Below, in pieces: positions 1 through 6,319 of a DNA stretch of 10,000 bases. Made by a program: the position numbers and the translations under genes. The notes beneath the pieces are model-generated. The model worked only from the letters and a program-made list of their open reading frames with translations, ran no database searches and was not told the origin of the DNA. This DNA comes from Asticcacaulis sp. Its GTDB lineage: Bacteria; Pseudomonadota; Alphaproteobacteria; Caulobacterales; Caulobacteraceae. Numbering within the stretch: position 1 is the first letter of the stretch; the number at the start of each line of letters is the position of its first letter. The stretch spans positions 1-10,000 of the forward strand of contig NZ_JAIWNX010000096.1 in the NCBI RefSeq assembly GCF_020217185.1, given 5' to 3'.

Positions 1-229
1 GGTGCAGGCCTTCCTTGAGGGGCGCATCGGATTTCTCGACATTCCGGCAACGGTCGAAGCCGCCATGATGCGGGCGCAATCGCTGTCTATGGCTTTCGGT
101 AATGATTTGCGCCATGATGTCGCGCACATCGAGCGGGTGGATGCCGAAACACGGGCACAACTGGCCGCTTCCGGTGAGGCTGCTCGTCGGGCAGCGGGAA
201 CACAGGGGCAGGCCTTTTCACAGGCATGA
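1..229 (+). CDS. dxr: 1-deoxy-D-xylulose 5-phosphate reductoisomerase, C-terminal fragment (5' end outside window)
   Basis: This is the last 75 codons of an open frame that enters from before the window; the first complete codon is GTG at 2-4 and the stop is TGA at 227-229. The opening residues VQAFLEGRIGFLDIP match the family's conserved NEVAVxAFLxGRIxFLDI segment, which begins the C-terminal helical domain of DXP reductoisomerase. The rest is charged and helical with an Ala/Gln-rich tail, as expected for the end of this cytoplasmic enzyme. Dxr converts DXP to 2-C-methyl-D-erythritol 4-phosphate using NADPH, the second step of the MEP isoprenoid pathway. Its position 21 bases before an RseP-type protease gene is the standard proteobacterial order (uppS-cdsA-dxr-rseP-bamA), which supports the call; the upstream genes are not visible. 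Identity rests on a short stretch plus synteny. Confidence 0.9.
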   Translation, partial: VQAFLEGRIGFLDIPATVEAAMMRAQSLSMAFGNDLRHDVAHIERVDAETRAQLAASGEAARRAAGTQGQAFSQA

Positions 230-250
230 CGGGATAAAGTACGGACGATA

Positions 251-1453
251 ATGATCTTTTATATTCTGGCCATACCTCTTTTTCTGCTGGTGATCTCGTT
301 GATCGTGACCTTTCACGAACTCGGACATTTCAGCGTCGCCCGGCTGTTTAAAACGAAAATCGAACGCTTCTCCGTCGGATTCGGTCCCGTCATCTGGTCT
401 AAACGCGACAAGAATGGCGTGCTGTGGTGTCTGAGCGCCCTGCCTTTGGGCGGCTATGTCAAGTTTTCGGGCGACGAACATGTGTCTTCCATGTCACCCG
501 ACGCCGAAGAATTGGAAAAGGCCCGCCGCGCCATCCGTGAGCGCGAAGGGCCGGGCGCGGAAATGGCCTATTTCCATTTCAAGCCGGTGTGGCAACGCTT
601 TCTGATCGTGCTGGCCGGGCCGGTGGCCAATTTTGTGCTGGCTATTATCATCTTTGCAGCGGTCTTCATGATCGTGGGCAAGGGCATGGCCCCCGGAACC
701 GTCATGGGCTTTTCCGAGCCCAACGGCCCCGGTGCCCGCTCAGGCCTCAAGGTCGGCGATCAGTTCGTCCGCATTGACGGCCGTGAGGTCAAGACCTCAG
801 AAGACGTGATTATGCTGGTGCGGATGCGCGGCAATGAACCCACAGCGGTGGACGTGCGGCGTGATGGCGAGATTGTACGCCTGACGGTGACGCCGGAGCG
901 CCGTCTGATTGAGGAGGTATCGCAGCACGTACCGACCTATGCCGGCGTGCTGGCCGTCAGGATCGGTGACGGGGAACCGCGCACCCCGTGGCCGCACGAA
1001 GCCTTGTGGCTGGGGACGCAGAAAACGATCGGCGTACTTGACACGACCCTGACCTATATTGGCCGTATTTTCACCGGAAAAGAAAACGGAGATCAGCTTT
1101 CGGGCATTATCGGCATGACCAAGGCGACGGGCGACCTGACCGCCGAAGTCGCCAGCGTCAAGGCGACGCCGGGGCAGATGGCCTTCAGTCTGCTGCTGAC
1201 CCTGTTGCAGATGGCGGCCTTCGTCTCGGTCGGCATCGGGTTTGTGAACCTGTTGCCGATCCCGGTGCTCGATGGCGGGCATCTGGTCTTTTATACCTAT
1301 GAGGCCATTGCGCGGCGACCGCTCAGCGCCACCGTGCAGGGCCTTGGATACAGATTTGGACTTGTGGCCTTGTTAGGTTTGATGTTGTTCGCTACATGGA
1401 ATGACCTTAACCGTATCGGGTTTACCAAGTTTTTCGGGGGGCTGTTTTCATGA
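251..1453 (+). CDS. rseP: RseP/MmpA-type intramembrane zinc metalloprotease (site-2 protease)
   Basis: The protein has 400 residues. The zinc-binding HExxH motif is HELGH at residues 22-26 inside the first membrane segment (about 3-22). A conserved GPVANF stretch follows at 123-128 in the second segment (about 113-140). One PDZ domain spans about 150-215 (GARSGLKVGDQFVRIDG). The second active-site motif, NLLPIPVLDGGH, lies at 333-344 with the zinc-ligand Asp at 341, and a final membrane segment is near 370-390. The family cuts membrane-embedded regulators such as anti-sigma factors after a first periplasmic cut. E. coli RseP has about 450 residues and two PDZ domains. This shorter single-PDZ form resembles Caulobacter MmpA, known for processing the polarity protein PodJ, so mmpA is an alternative symbol. 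The ATG at 251 puts the HELGH at the usual depth, though only a weak purine-rich stretch (about 231-238) precedes it. Substrates here cannot be read from the sequence. Confidence 0.95.
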   Translation: MIFYILAIPLFLLVISLIVTFHELGHFSVARLFKTKIERFSVGFGPVIWSKRDKNGVLWCLSALPLGGYVKFSGDEHVSSMSPDAEELEKARRAIREREGPGAEMAYFHFKPVWQRFLIVLAGPVANFVLAIIIFAAVFMIVGKGMAPGTVMGFSEPNGPGARSGLKVGDQFVRIDGREVKTSEDVIMLVRMRGNEPTAVDVRRDGEIVRLTVTPERRLIEEVSQHVPTYAGVLAVRIGDGEPRTPWPHEALWLGTQKTIGVLDTTLTYIGRIFTGKENGDQLSGIIGMTKATGDLTAEVASVKATPGQMAFSLLLTLLQMAAFVSVGIGFVNLLPIPVLDGGHLVFYTYEAIARRPLSATVQGLGYRFGLVALLGLMLFATWNDLNRIGFTKFFGGLFS

Positions 1454-1464
1454 CCGACGCAGAT

Positions 1465-1480
1465 CGGGAGACATCTCCCG
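1465..1480 (+). other. Short hairpin in the rseP-bamA gap
   Basis: In the 80-base gap between rseP and bamA, CGGGAG (1465-1470) and CTCCCG (1475-1480) form a perfect 6-bp stem with an ACAT loop. The following bases contain only a TTT, so this is at best a weak terminator, pause site or leader structure. The gap also has a TATAAG at 1511-1516 that could be read as a -10 element, but no convincing -35 box stands at the right distance, so no promoter is called. The sequence before the bamA start has only a poor Shine-Dalgarno match (AGCGGA, 1515-1520). Confidence 0.35.
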
Positions 1481-1533
1481 TCCTTTGCCTCCGTTCGTGA
1501 CGGCCATACATATAAGCGGAACGAAACCTTTCC

Positions 1534-3936
1534 ATGAATAGTCCTGCCTCCACCACTTCCAAGACACATGCTTGGACCGTCAGCGTCAGCCTGCTGGCGC
1601 TTCTGGCGGCCTCCGCTCCCGCTCTGGCGCAGGAAGCCCCGGCAAGCCCGGCCGCTCAGGCAGCGCCCGCGGCCCCCGCCCCACAGGTCGCTGTGATCGG
1701 GCGAATCAAGGTGGAAGGCAACGAACGTATCGATGCCGCCACCATCATCTCCTACCTGCCGGTGCAGGTAGGCCAGACGGTCAACGACCTCCTGATCGAC
1801 CAGTCGGTGAAGACGCTTTACCGCACGGAACTGTTCTCCGACGTGCAGATCGTCATGAACGGCAACGAAATGGTCATCAGCGTCGTCGAAGCGCCGATCA
1901 TCAATCAGGTGGTGTTCGAGGGCAACAGCGCCCTGTCCAAGGACAAGCTGCGCGACGAAGTGACGATCCGCCCGCGCGGTGTCTTCACCAAGGCCAAGGT
2001 GCAGGCCGATGTGCAGCGCATTATCGAACTTTACCGTCGCTCAGGCCGTATCTCGGCTACGGTGACGCCGAAGATCGTCGAACTGCCGCAAAAGCGCGTC
2101 GATCTGATCTTTGAAATCGACGAAGGCGTGAAAACCGGCGTCGAAAACGTCAACTTTGTTGGCAACAAGGCCTTCTCGGATAACGAACTGGCCGGCGTCG
2201 TCGTCACCAAGAAGTCGCTGTGGTGGAAGTTCTTCTCGTCGAACGACAACTACGATCCGGATCGTATGGACTACGACCGTGAGCAGTTGAAGAAGTTCTA
2301 CACCAACCGCGGCTATTACGACTTCCGCGTCGTCTCGGCGGTGGCCGAACTGACGCCGGACCGTAAGGACTTTGTCATCACCTACACGCTGGATGAAGGT
2401 CAGAAGTACAATTTCGGCCGCGTCGTGGTGAAGACCGAAAACGAGAAGCTGAACGGCGAAAACCTGCAACGCATGTTGCCGATCCAGCCGGGCCAGCTCT
2501 ATGAAAGCGACCTGATCGAAAAGTCGGTGGACGCCCTGACTTACGCAGCCGGGCAGGCGGGCTTTGCCTTTGTGGACGTGCGCCCGCGCGACGAAGGCAA
2601 TCCGGAAACGAAGACGGTCGATGTGACCTTCAACGTGCGCGAAGGCGCGCGCGTCTATATCGACAAGATCGACATTGTCGGCAATGCCCGCACACTCGAT
2701 CGCGTCGTGCGCCGTGAAATGCTGGTTTCGGAAGGCGACGCCTATAACAAGGCCCTGATCGAACGCTCCAAGATGTTCGTCAATGCGCTGGGCTTCTTCA
2801 AGGACGTCGATATCAAGGAAACGCCGGGTTCGGCCCCTGACCGCACCAATATTCAGGTGCAGGTCACCGAGCAGCCGACCGGCGAACTGAGCTTCGGTGC
2901 AGGCTTCTCCTCCTACGAAAAGTTCATCCTCGACGTCGGTATCACCGAACGCAACTTCCGCGGCCGCGGTCAGAACGTGCGGGCGCGTGTGTCGCTGGGT
3001 TCGATCCAGAAGAATGTCGATCTGTCCTTCACCGAACCGCGCTTTATGGGCCGTGACGTCTCGGCGGGTATCGACCTCTTCTCCAGCTCGTATAACTATT
3101 CGGGTGTCAGCTATTCGTCGAAAACGAACGGTGCGGGCCTGCGTCTGGGCTACAGCCTGAACGGCTATTCCATCCTGCGCCTGCGCTATAACCTGCGCAG
3201 CGACGAACTGACCTATTCGGGTTCGTCGGAATGTGACGCCCTGCAATATAGCTGCGGCAACGGCGTGACCTCCAGCGTCGGCTACACCCTGTCGTTCGAC
3301 CGCCGTAACGACTACGTGCTGGCGACGCGCGGCTGGCAGGCCATCCTGCGTCAGGATTTCGCCGGATTGGGCGGTGACACGCGCTATGTTCGCTCCGAGC
3401 TTGAAGGCCATTGGTATCATGGCTTCCGCAAGGATATGGTCCTGCACCTGCAAGGTATCGCCGGTAACATCACGCCCGTGGGCGGCGACGCCGTTCGCAT
3501 CAACGACCGTTTCTTCAAGGGGGGCACCACATTCCGCGGCTTCGAAAATGCCGGTATCGGTCCGCGCGACACCAACTCGACCTACGCGCTGGGCGGTGAA
3601 ACCTACGCCATTGGCACCGTCGAACTGGGCATTCCCAACGGTCTGCCCGAGCAGTACGGCCTCAAAACCGCTCTGTTTGTCGATTTCGGTACGCTCGGTG
3701 GCATCGATGACCGCCTGAAATATTGCAGCGCCGCTCAGGCGACGCTTGGTAACTGTACGGCCGGTACACGTCTGGACTATATCAAGGATGACATGTCGCT
3801 GCGCGCTTCGGCGGGCGTGACCATCCGCTGGAAGTCGCCCATGGGGCCGATCCAGTTCGATATCAGCCAGATCCTGTCGCGCGAAGACTACGACAAGACC
3901 GAGACCTTCCGTTTCTCACAATCTACACAGTTTTAA
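1534..3936 (+). CDS. bamA: Outer-membrane protein assembly factor BamA (Omp85 family)
   Basis: The protein has 800 residues and is the core insertase of the BAM complex, folding beta-barrel proteins into the outer membrane. A signal peptide ends at about ALA-32/Q33, followed by an Ala/Pro-rich linker (about 34-51). Five POTRA repeats follow to about residue 450, each opening with a strand such as RIKVEGN, VVFEGN, VNFVGN or IDIVGN. The rest is the 16-strand barrel. The L6 signature is FRGF at 667-670 (VRGF in E. coli), and the chain ends in aromatic Phe (FRFSQSTQF), the usual outer-membrane barrel signal. Length matches the family (E. coli about 810). Two cysteine pairs, C567/C574 and C731/C741, fall in segments expected to be surface loops. 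The ATG at 1534 gives a proper n-region before the hydrophobic core. rseP upstream and ompH 40 bases downstream are its usual partners. Confidence 0.97.
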   Translation: MNSPASTTSKTHAWTVSVSLLALLAASAPALAQEAPASPAAQAAPAAPAPQVAVIGRIKVEGNERIDAATIISYLPVQVGQTVNDLLIDQSVKTLYRTELFSDVQIVMNGNEMVISVVEAPIINQVVFEGNSALSKDKLRDEVTIRPRGVFTKAKVQADVQRIIELYRRSGRISATVTPKIVELPQKRVDLIFEIDEGVKTGVENVNFVGNKAFSDNELAGVVVTKKSLWWKFFSSNDNYDPDRMDYDREQLKKFYTNRGYYDFRVVSAVAELTPDRKDFVITYTLDEGQKYNFGRVVVKTENEKLNGENLQRMLPIQPGQLYESDLIEKSVDALTYAAGQAGFAFVDVRPRDEGNPETKTVDVTFNVREGARVYIDKIDIVGNARTLDRVVRREMLVSEGDAYNKALIERSKMFVNALGFFKDVDIKETPGSAPDRTNIQVQVTEQPTGELSFGAGFSSYEKFILDVGITERNFRGRGQNVRARVSLGSIQKNVDLSFTEPRFMGRDVSAGIDLFSSSYNYSGVSYSSKTNGAGLRLGYSLNGYSILRLRYNLRSDELTYSGSSECDALQYSCGNGVTSSVGYTLSFDRRNDYVLATRGWQAILRQDFAGLGGDTRYVRSELEGHWYHGFRKDMVLHLQGIAGNITPVGGDAVRINDRFFKGGTTFRGFENAGIGPRDTNSTYALGGETYAIGTVELGIPNGLPEQYGLKTALFVDFGTLGGIDDRLKYCSAAQATLGNCTAGTRLDYIKDDMSLRASAGVTIRWKSPMGPIQFDISQILSREDYDKTETFRFSQSTQF

Positions 3937-3976
3937 TTTATCTTCCCACAAGATCCACCGAACGAGTTTCCACGCT

Positions 3977-4642
3977 ATGAAAAAGCAAATTCTTCTTACT
4001 GTCGCCGCCTTGTCGGCCACCGCCCTGACCTCGGTCGCTGTTGCCCAGACCCCGGCCCCCGCCGCGGCCCCGGCGCCGGCGCAGCCCCAAACCAAGCCGG
4101 GCCCGGTTATCGCCGGCGTTTGCGTGTATTCGAACGAAGCCGTGATGGCCAATGCCGCCGTCTCCAAGGCCGCCGCTCAGCGCCTGCAACAGATCAACCA
4201 GCAGGCCGAGGCCGAGCTTGAGCCCGATGCGCAGGCGCTGGAAAAAGAGCGTGCCGGTCTCGCCGCTCAGCAAAAGACCCTGACCAAGGACAAGTTCGAC
4301 CCGCTGGCTCAGGCCTTCATGGGTAAGGTCAAGGCCTTCCAGGACAAGGCGTTCATCGTCAATCAGGAACTGGGCCGTACCGAGCAGGACGCCAATGTGA
4401 AGGTGGCGCAACTGGTTGCCCCGGCGCTGTCGGCGACCTACGAAAGCAAGAACTGCGGAATGCTGGTTGACCGCAAGGCGGTTCTGTTCGCCAACCCGGC
4501 TATGGATATCACCGGCGACGTGATCAAGAAGCTCGACGATTCGAAGGCAGCGGTCGATATCAAGCGCGTCGTTCTGCCGGAAGCTGACCGTCAGAAGCTG
4601 CTGAAGGCGAAGGCTGAGCAGGACGCCCAGCAAGGCGGTTAA
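3977..4642 (+). CDS. skp: OmpH/Skp-family periplasmic chaperone
   Basis: The protein has 221 residues. Residues 1-23 form a signal peptide with MKK at the start and AVA-23/Q24 as the likely cleavage site. An Ala/Pro-rich spacer (about 25-43) follows. The OmpH-like region runs from about 45 to 195: a short strand (VIAGVCVYS), two long charged Gln/Ala/Lys-rich helices forming the coiled-coil tentacle (about 60-150), then strands around MLVDRKAVLFAN and a helix (DITGDVIKKLDD). A charged tail of about 25 residues extends past this. Skp forms a trimeric basket that holds unfolded outer-membrane proteins on the way to BamA, which fits the gene's place 40 bases after bamA. Sequence identity in this family is low, so the call leans on architecture and synteny. 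The two cysteines of the mature protein (C49, C160) fall in strands that could pack together. The ribosome-binding site is weak. Confidence 0.9.
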   Translation: MKKQILLTVAALSATALTSVAVAQTPAPAAAPAPAQPQTKPGPVIAGVCVYSNEAVMANAAVSKAAAQRLQQINQQAEAELEPDAQALEKERAGLAAQQKTLTKDKFDPLAQAFMGKVKAFQDKAFIVNQELGRTEQDANVKVAQLVAPALSATYESKNCGMLVDRKAVLFANPAMDITGDVIKKLDDSKAAVDIKRVVLPEADRQKLLKAKAEQDAQQGG

Positions 4643-4672
4643 GTTTTAGCCGCCATTGGCGTCTGAAAACTT
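4641..4672 (+). other. Hairpin at the skp stop codon, first of a tandem pair
   Basis: AAGTTTT (4641-4647) pairs with AAAACTT (4666-4672). Inside it CGCC (4651-4654) pairs with GGCG (4658-4661) around an ATT loop, separated from the outer stem by a small internal loop. The outer stem begins within the TAA stop of skp (4640-4642). No T tract follows, so alone it is not an intrinsic terminator. It may protect the 3' end of the mRNA or help termination at the stronger hairpin 14 bases on. Pairing is read directly; function is inferred. Confidence 0.5.
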
Positions 4673-4686
4673 TGTAAACATTGAGT

Positions 4687-4741
4687 GAGCCTTGTCCGGC
4701 GAAATGTGCGCACGCATAGCTGGACAAGGCTCTGTTTTTTT
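4687..4741 (+). terminator. Intrinsic terminator after skp
   Basis: GAGCCTTGTCC (4687-4697) is perfectly complementary to GGACAAGGCTC (4722-4732), an 11-bp stem. It extends inward by a G-U pair and two G-C pairs (4698-4700 with 4719-4721). After a small asymmetric internal loop, a further 5-bp stem (4704-4708 with 4713-4717) closes on a CGCA tetraloop. Seven T residues (4735-4741) follow two bases after the stem. This is a classic rho-independent terminator for transcription from bamA-skp. The other side of the stem has no matching A tract, so it works in the + direction only. It lies 60 bases before lpxD. Confidence 0.88.
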
Positions 4742-4750
4742 GAGCTATAT
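4721..4750 (+). promoter_or_regulatory. Possible promoter for the lpxD-lpxB block
   Basis: Because a strong terminator stands immediately upstream, the lipid A genes probably have a start site in the 60 bases before lpxD. The best candidate I can see is TGGACA (4721-4726, one mismatch to TTGACA) with an A/T-rich -10-like stretch GCTATAT (4744-4750), giving 17-19 bases of spacing depending on the hexamer chosen. The -35 candidate lies inside the right arm of the terminator. The -10 match is poor and alphaproteobacterial promoters vary, so this is tentative. Confidence 0.25.
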
Positions 4751-4782
4751 GCGACTTTTCGTACTTTTGCTGTCGTTTGGGT

Positions 4783-4790
4783 AAGGAGGA
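4783..4790 (+). promoter_or_regulatory. Strong ribosome-binding site of lpxD
   Basis: AAGGAGGA is a near-perfect Shine-Dalgarno sequence ending 10 bases before the ATG at 4801. It decides the start of lpxD: an in-frame TTG at 4777 would place this site inside the gene. It is by far the best ribosome-binding site in the window, which fits lpxD being the first gene of a transcription unit. Confidence 0.85.
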
Positions 4791-4800
4791 TTTGCAGGGC

Positions 4801-5814
4801 ATGCCCGATCAAAGATTCTTTGATGTTGCTTCCGAAATCGCCCTTGATGACGTTCTCGGTCTGGCCTTTGCCAGCGTATCGTCGGGTGCAGACCTGACGG
4901 CGCGTCGTGTGAACGGCTGCGCCCCCCTGTCGGTGGCGGGGCAGGGCGACGCCGCCTATTTCAGCGACCGTCGCTATCTCGAAAATCTGCGCCGCACGCG
5001 TGCTGGCTTTGCCTTTGTCCACGAAGCCGATATCGACCATGTGCCTGAGCAAACCGTGGCGCTTGTCACCCGCTCACCGCAGGCATCGTGGTCACGACTG
5101 GCGGCGAAGCTGTACAGACCGCGTCGCCACGAAGGAACACAGGCCATTCACCCCACAGCCCGTATCGAAGAGGGCGTGACATTGGGGGTAGGGGTCATTG
5201 TCGGTCAGGGAGCGGAGATCGGGCGCGGGTCGCACATCGAAGCCTATACCGTCATTGGTCCAGGCTGTCAGATCGGACGTAATTGTTACATCGGCGCACA
5301 CGCGACCATCTATTGCGCCCTGATCGGTGATGGCGTGCATCTGGCGTCGGGTGTGCGAATCGGCGAGGCTGGTTTTGGCGTTTCGGGCGATCACGAAGGC
5401 CTGATTGATGTGCCGCAACTGGGGCGCGTCATCCTTCAGGATCATGTCTCCATCGGTGCGGGAACCTGCGTCGATCGCGGGGCCTATGACGACACGGTGA
5501 TCGGCGAGGCTTCAAAGATCGACAATATGGTTCAGATCGCCCATAACGTTAAACTCGGACGTAACGTCATCGTCGCCGCCCATTCCGGGCTTTCCGGTTC
5601 CGTTCAGGTGGGGGATGGGGCCATGTTCGGGGGTCGGGCGGGCGTGATCGACCATATTGATATCGGGGCCGGGGCCAAGGTGGCTGCGGGTGCGGTTGTG
5701 TTTAAAGACGTCCCTGCGGGACAGATGTGGTCGGGCTTCCCGGCCAAGCCGTCGCGGCAGTTTCTGCGCGAGACGGCCTGGCTGAGCAAGGCCGCCACCA
5801 AGGATAAGGGCTAA
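4801..5814 (+). CDS. lpxD: UDP-3-O-(3-hydroxyacyl)glucosamine N-acyltransferase
   Basis: The protein has 337 residues (E. coli 341). LpxD transfers a 3-hydroxyacyl chain from acyl carrier protein to the 2-amino group of UDP-3-O-acyl-glucosamine, the third step of lipid A synthesis, in the cytoplasm. Residues 1 to about 105 form the uridine-binding N-terminal domain (GDAAYFSDRRYLENL). Residues about 115-310 are hexapeptide repeats of a left-handed beta helix, and a C-terminal helix (about 318-337) follows. The family motif DNMVQIAHNV holds the catalytic His at 248 (H239 in E. coli). DRGAYDDTVIG and SGFPAKPSRQ are further LpxD landmarks that separate it from LpxA. The start at 4801 is fixed by the Shine-Dalgarno at 4783-4790. 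It opens the lipid A block, with fabZ 7 bases after its TAA. Trimeric assembly is expected from the family. Confidence 0.96.
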   Translation: MPDQRFFDVASEIALDDVLGLAFASVSSGADLTARRVNGCAPLSVAGQGDAAYFSDRRYLENLRRTRAGFAFVHEADIDHVPEQTVALVTRSPQASWSRLAAKLYRPRRHEGTQAIHPTARIEEGVTLGVGVIVGQGAEIGRGSHIEAYTVIGPGCQIGRNCYIGAHATIYCALIGDGVHLASGVRIGEAGFGVSGDHEGLIDVPQLGRVILQDHVSIGAGTCVDRGAYDDTVIGEASKIDNMVQIAHNVKLGRNVIVAAHSGLSGSVQVGDGAMFGGRAGVIDHIDIGAGAKVAAGAVVFKDVPAGQMWSGFPAKPSRQFLRETAWLSKAATKDKG

Positions 5815-5821
5815 GAGCAGA

Positions 5822-6319
5822 ATGACCACGGATCAAGGCAGCGAGGTGCCGGAAGGCGGGGCACCCGAAACCGGTATCGACATCAGCTATCAGGAAGTGA
5901 TGAAGCGGATTCCGCATCGCTATCCGTTCCTGTTGATTGATCGCGGTGAAAACTGGATCAAGAACAAGAGCATGGTCGGCATCAAGAACGTCACGTTCAA
6001 TGAGCCCTTCTTCAACGGCCATTTCCCTGAAAACCCGGTCATGCCGGGCGTTCTGATCATCGAGGCGCTGGGCCAGACCGGGGCTGTGCTGATGTCGAAG
6101 TCGCTGGATGTCTCCGTCGAAGGCAAGACCATCTTCTTCATGGGCGTCGATGGCGTGAAGTTTCGTAGCCCCGTGCGTCCCGGTGATCAGTTGCGGATGC
6201 ACGTCGAGGTGACGCGTCACCGCGGCGATGTCTTCAAGTTCCGTGGCGAAGCTTTTGTGAACAAGAAAATCGTTTGCGAATGTGAATTCGCGGCCATGGT
6301 GGTCGAGACCCCGCAATGA
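5822..6319 (+). CDS. fabZ: 3-hydroxyacyl-ACP dehydratase FabZ
   Basis: The protein has 165 residues with a hot-dog fold; it dehydrates 3-hydroxyacyl-ACP to trans-2-enoyl-ACP in the fatty-acid elongation cycle. [11 protein letters not shown] near residues 31-41 is the family's opening signature. The active-site segment is [20 protein letters not shown], with catalytic His67 and Glu81, the same 14-residue spacing as H54/E68 of E. coli. A polar N-terminal extension of about 15 residues precedes the domain relative to the E. coli enzyme (151 residues). FabZ competes with LpxA and LpxD for 3-hydroxyacyl-ACP, so co-location with these genes is common and may balance membrane phospholipid against lipid A. 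Its TGA overlaps the lpxA start as ATGA (6316-6319), indicating translational coupling. FabA is excluded by the motif set and context. Confidence 0.96.
   Translation: MTTDQGSEVPEGGAPETGIDISYQEVMKRIPHRYPFLLIDRGENWIKNKSMVGIKNVTFNEPFFNGHFPENPVMPGVLIIEALGQTGAVLMSKSLDVSVEGKTIFFMGVDGVKFRSPVRPGDQLRMHVEVTRHRGDVFKFRGEAFVNKKIVCECEFAAMVVETPQ

Noticed and set aside
1488..1516. Possible promoter before bamA with TATAAG as a -10
   Set aside because: No acceptable -35 hexamer lies 16-18 bases upstream, and an isolated TATAAG is common by chance.
1572..2114. Plus-strand open frame of 180 codons in another frame of bamA
   Set aside because: Arg/Gly/Pro-rich low-complexity translation typical of an out-of-frame reading of a GC-rich gene, fully inside the BamA signal-POTRA region.
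2041..3453. Long open frame of 470 codons on the minus strand opposite bamA
   Set aside because: It lies entirely inside a convincingly identified bamA, its product shows no recognisable domain, and long antisense frames are expected opposite high-GC coding sequence with strong codon bias.
4777..4800. Upstream TTG start for lpxD adding eight residues
   Set aside because: The strong Shine-Dalgarno at 4783-4790 would be inside the gene, while it is correctly spaced for the ATG at 4801.
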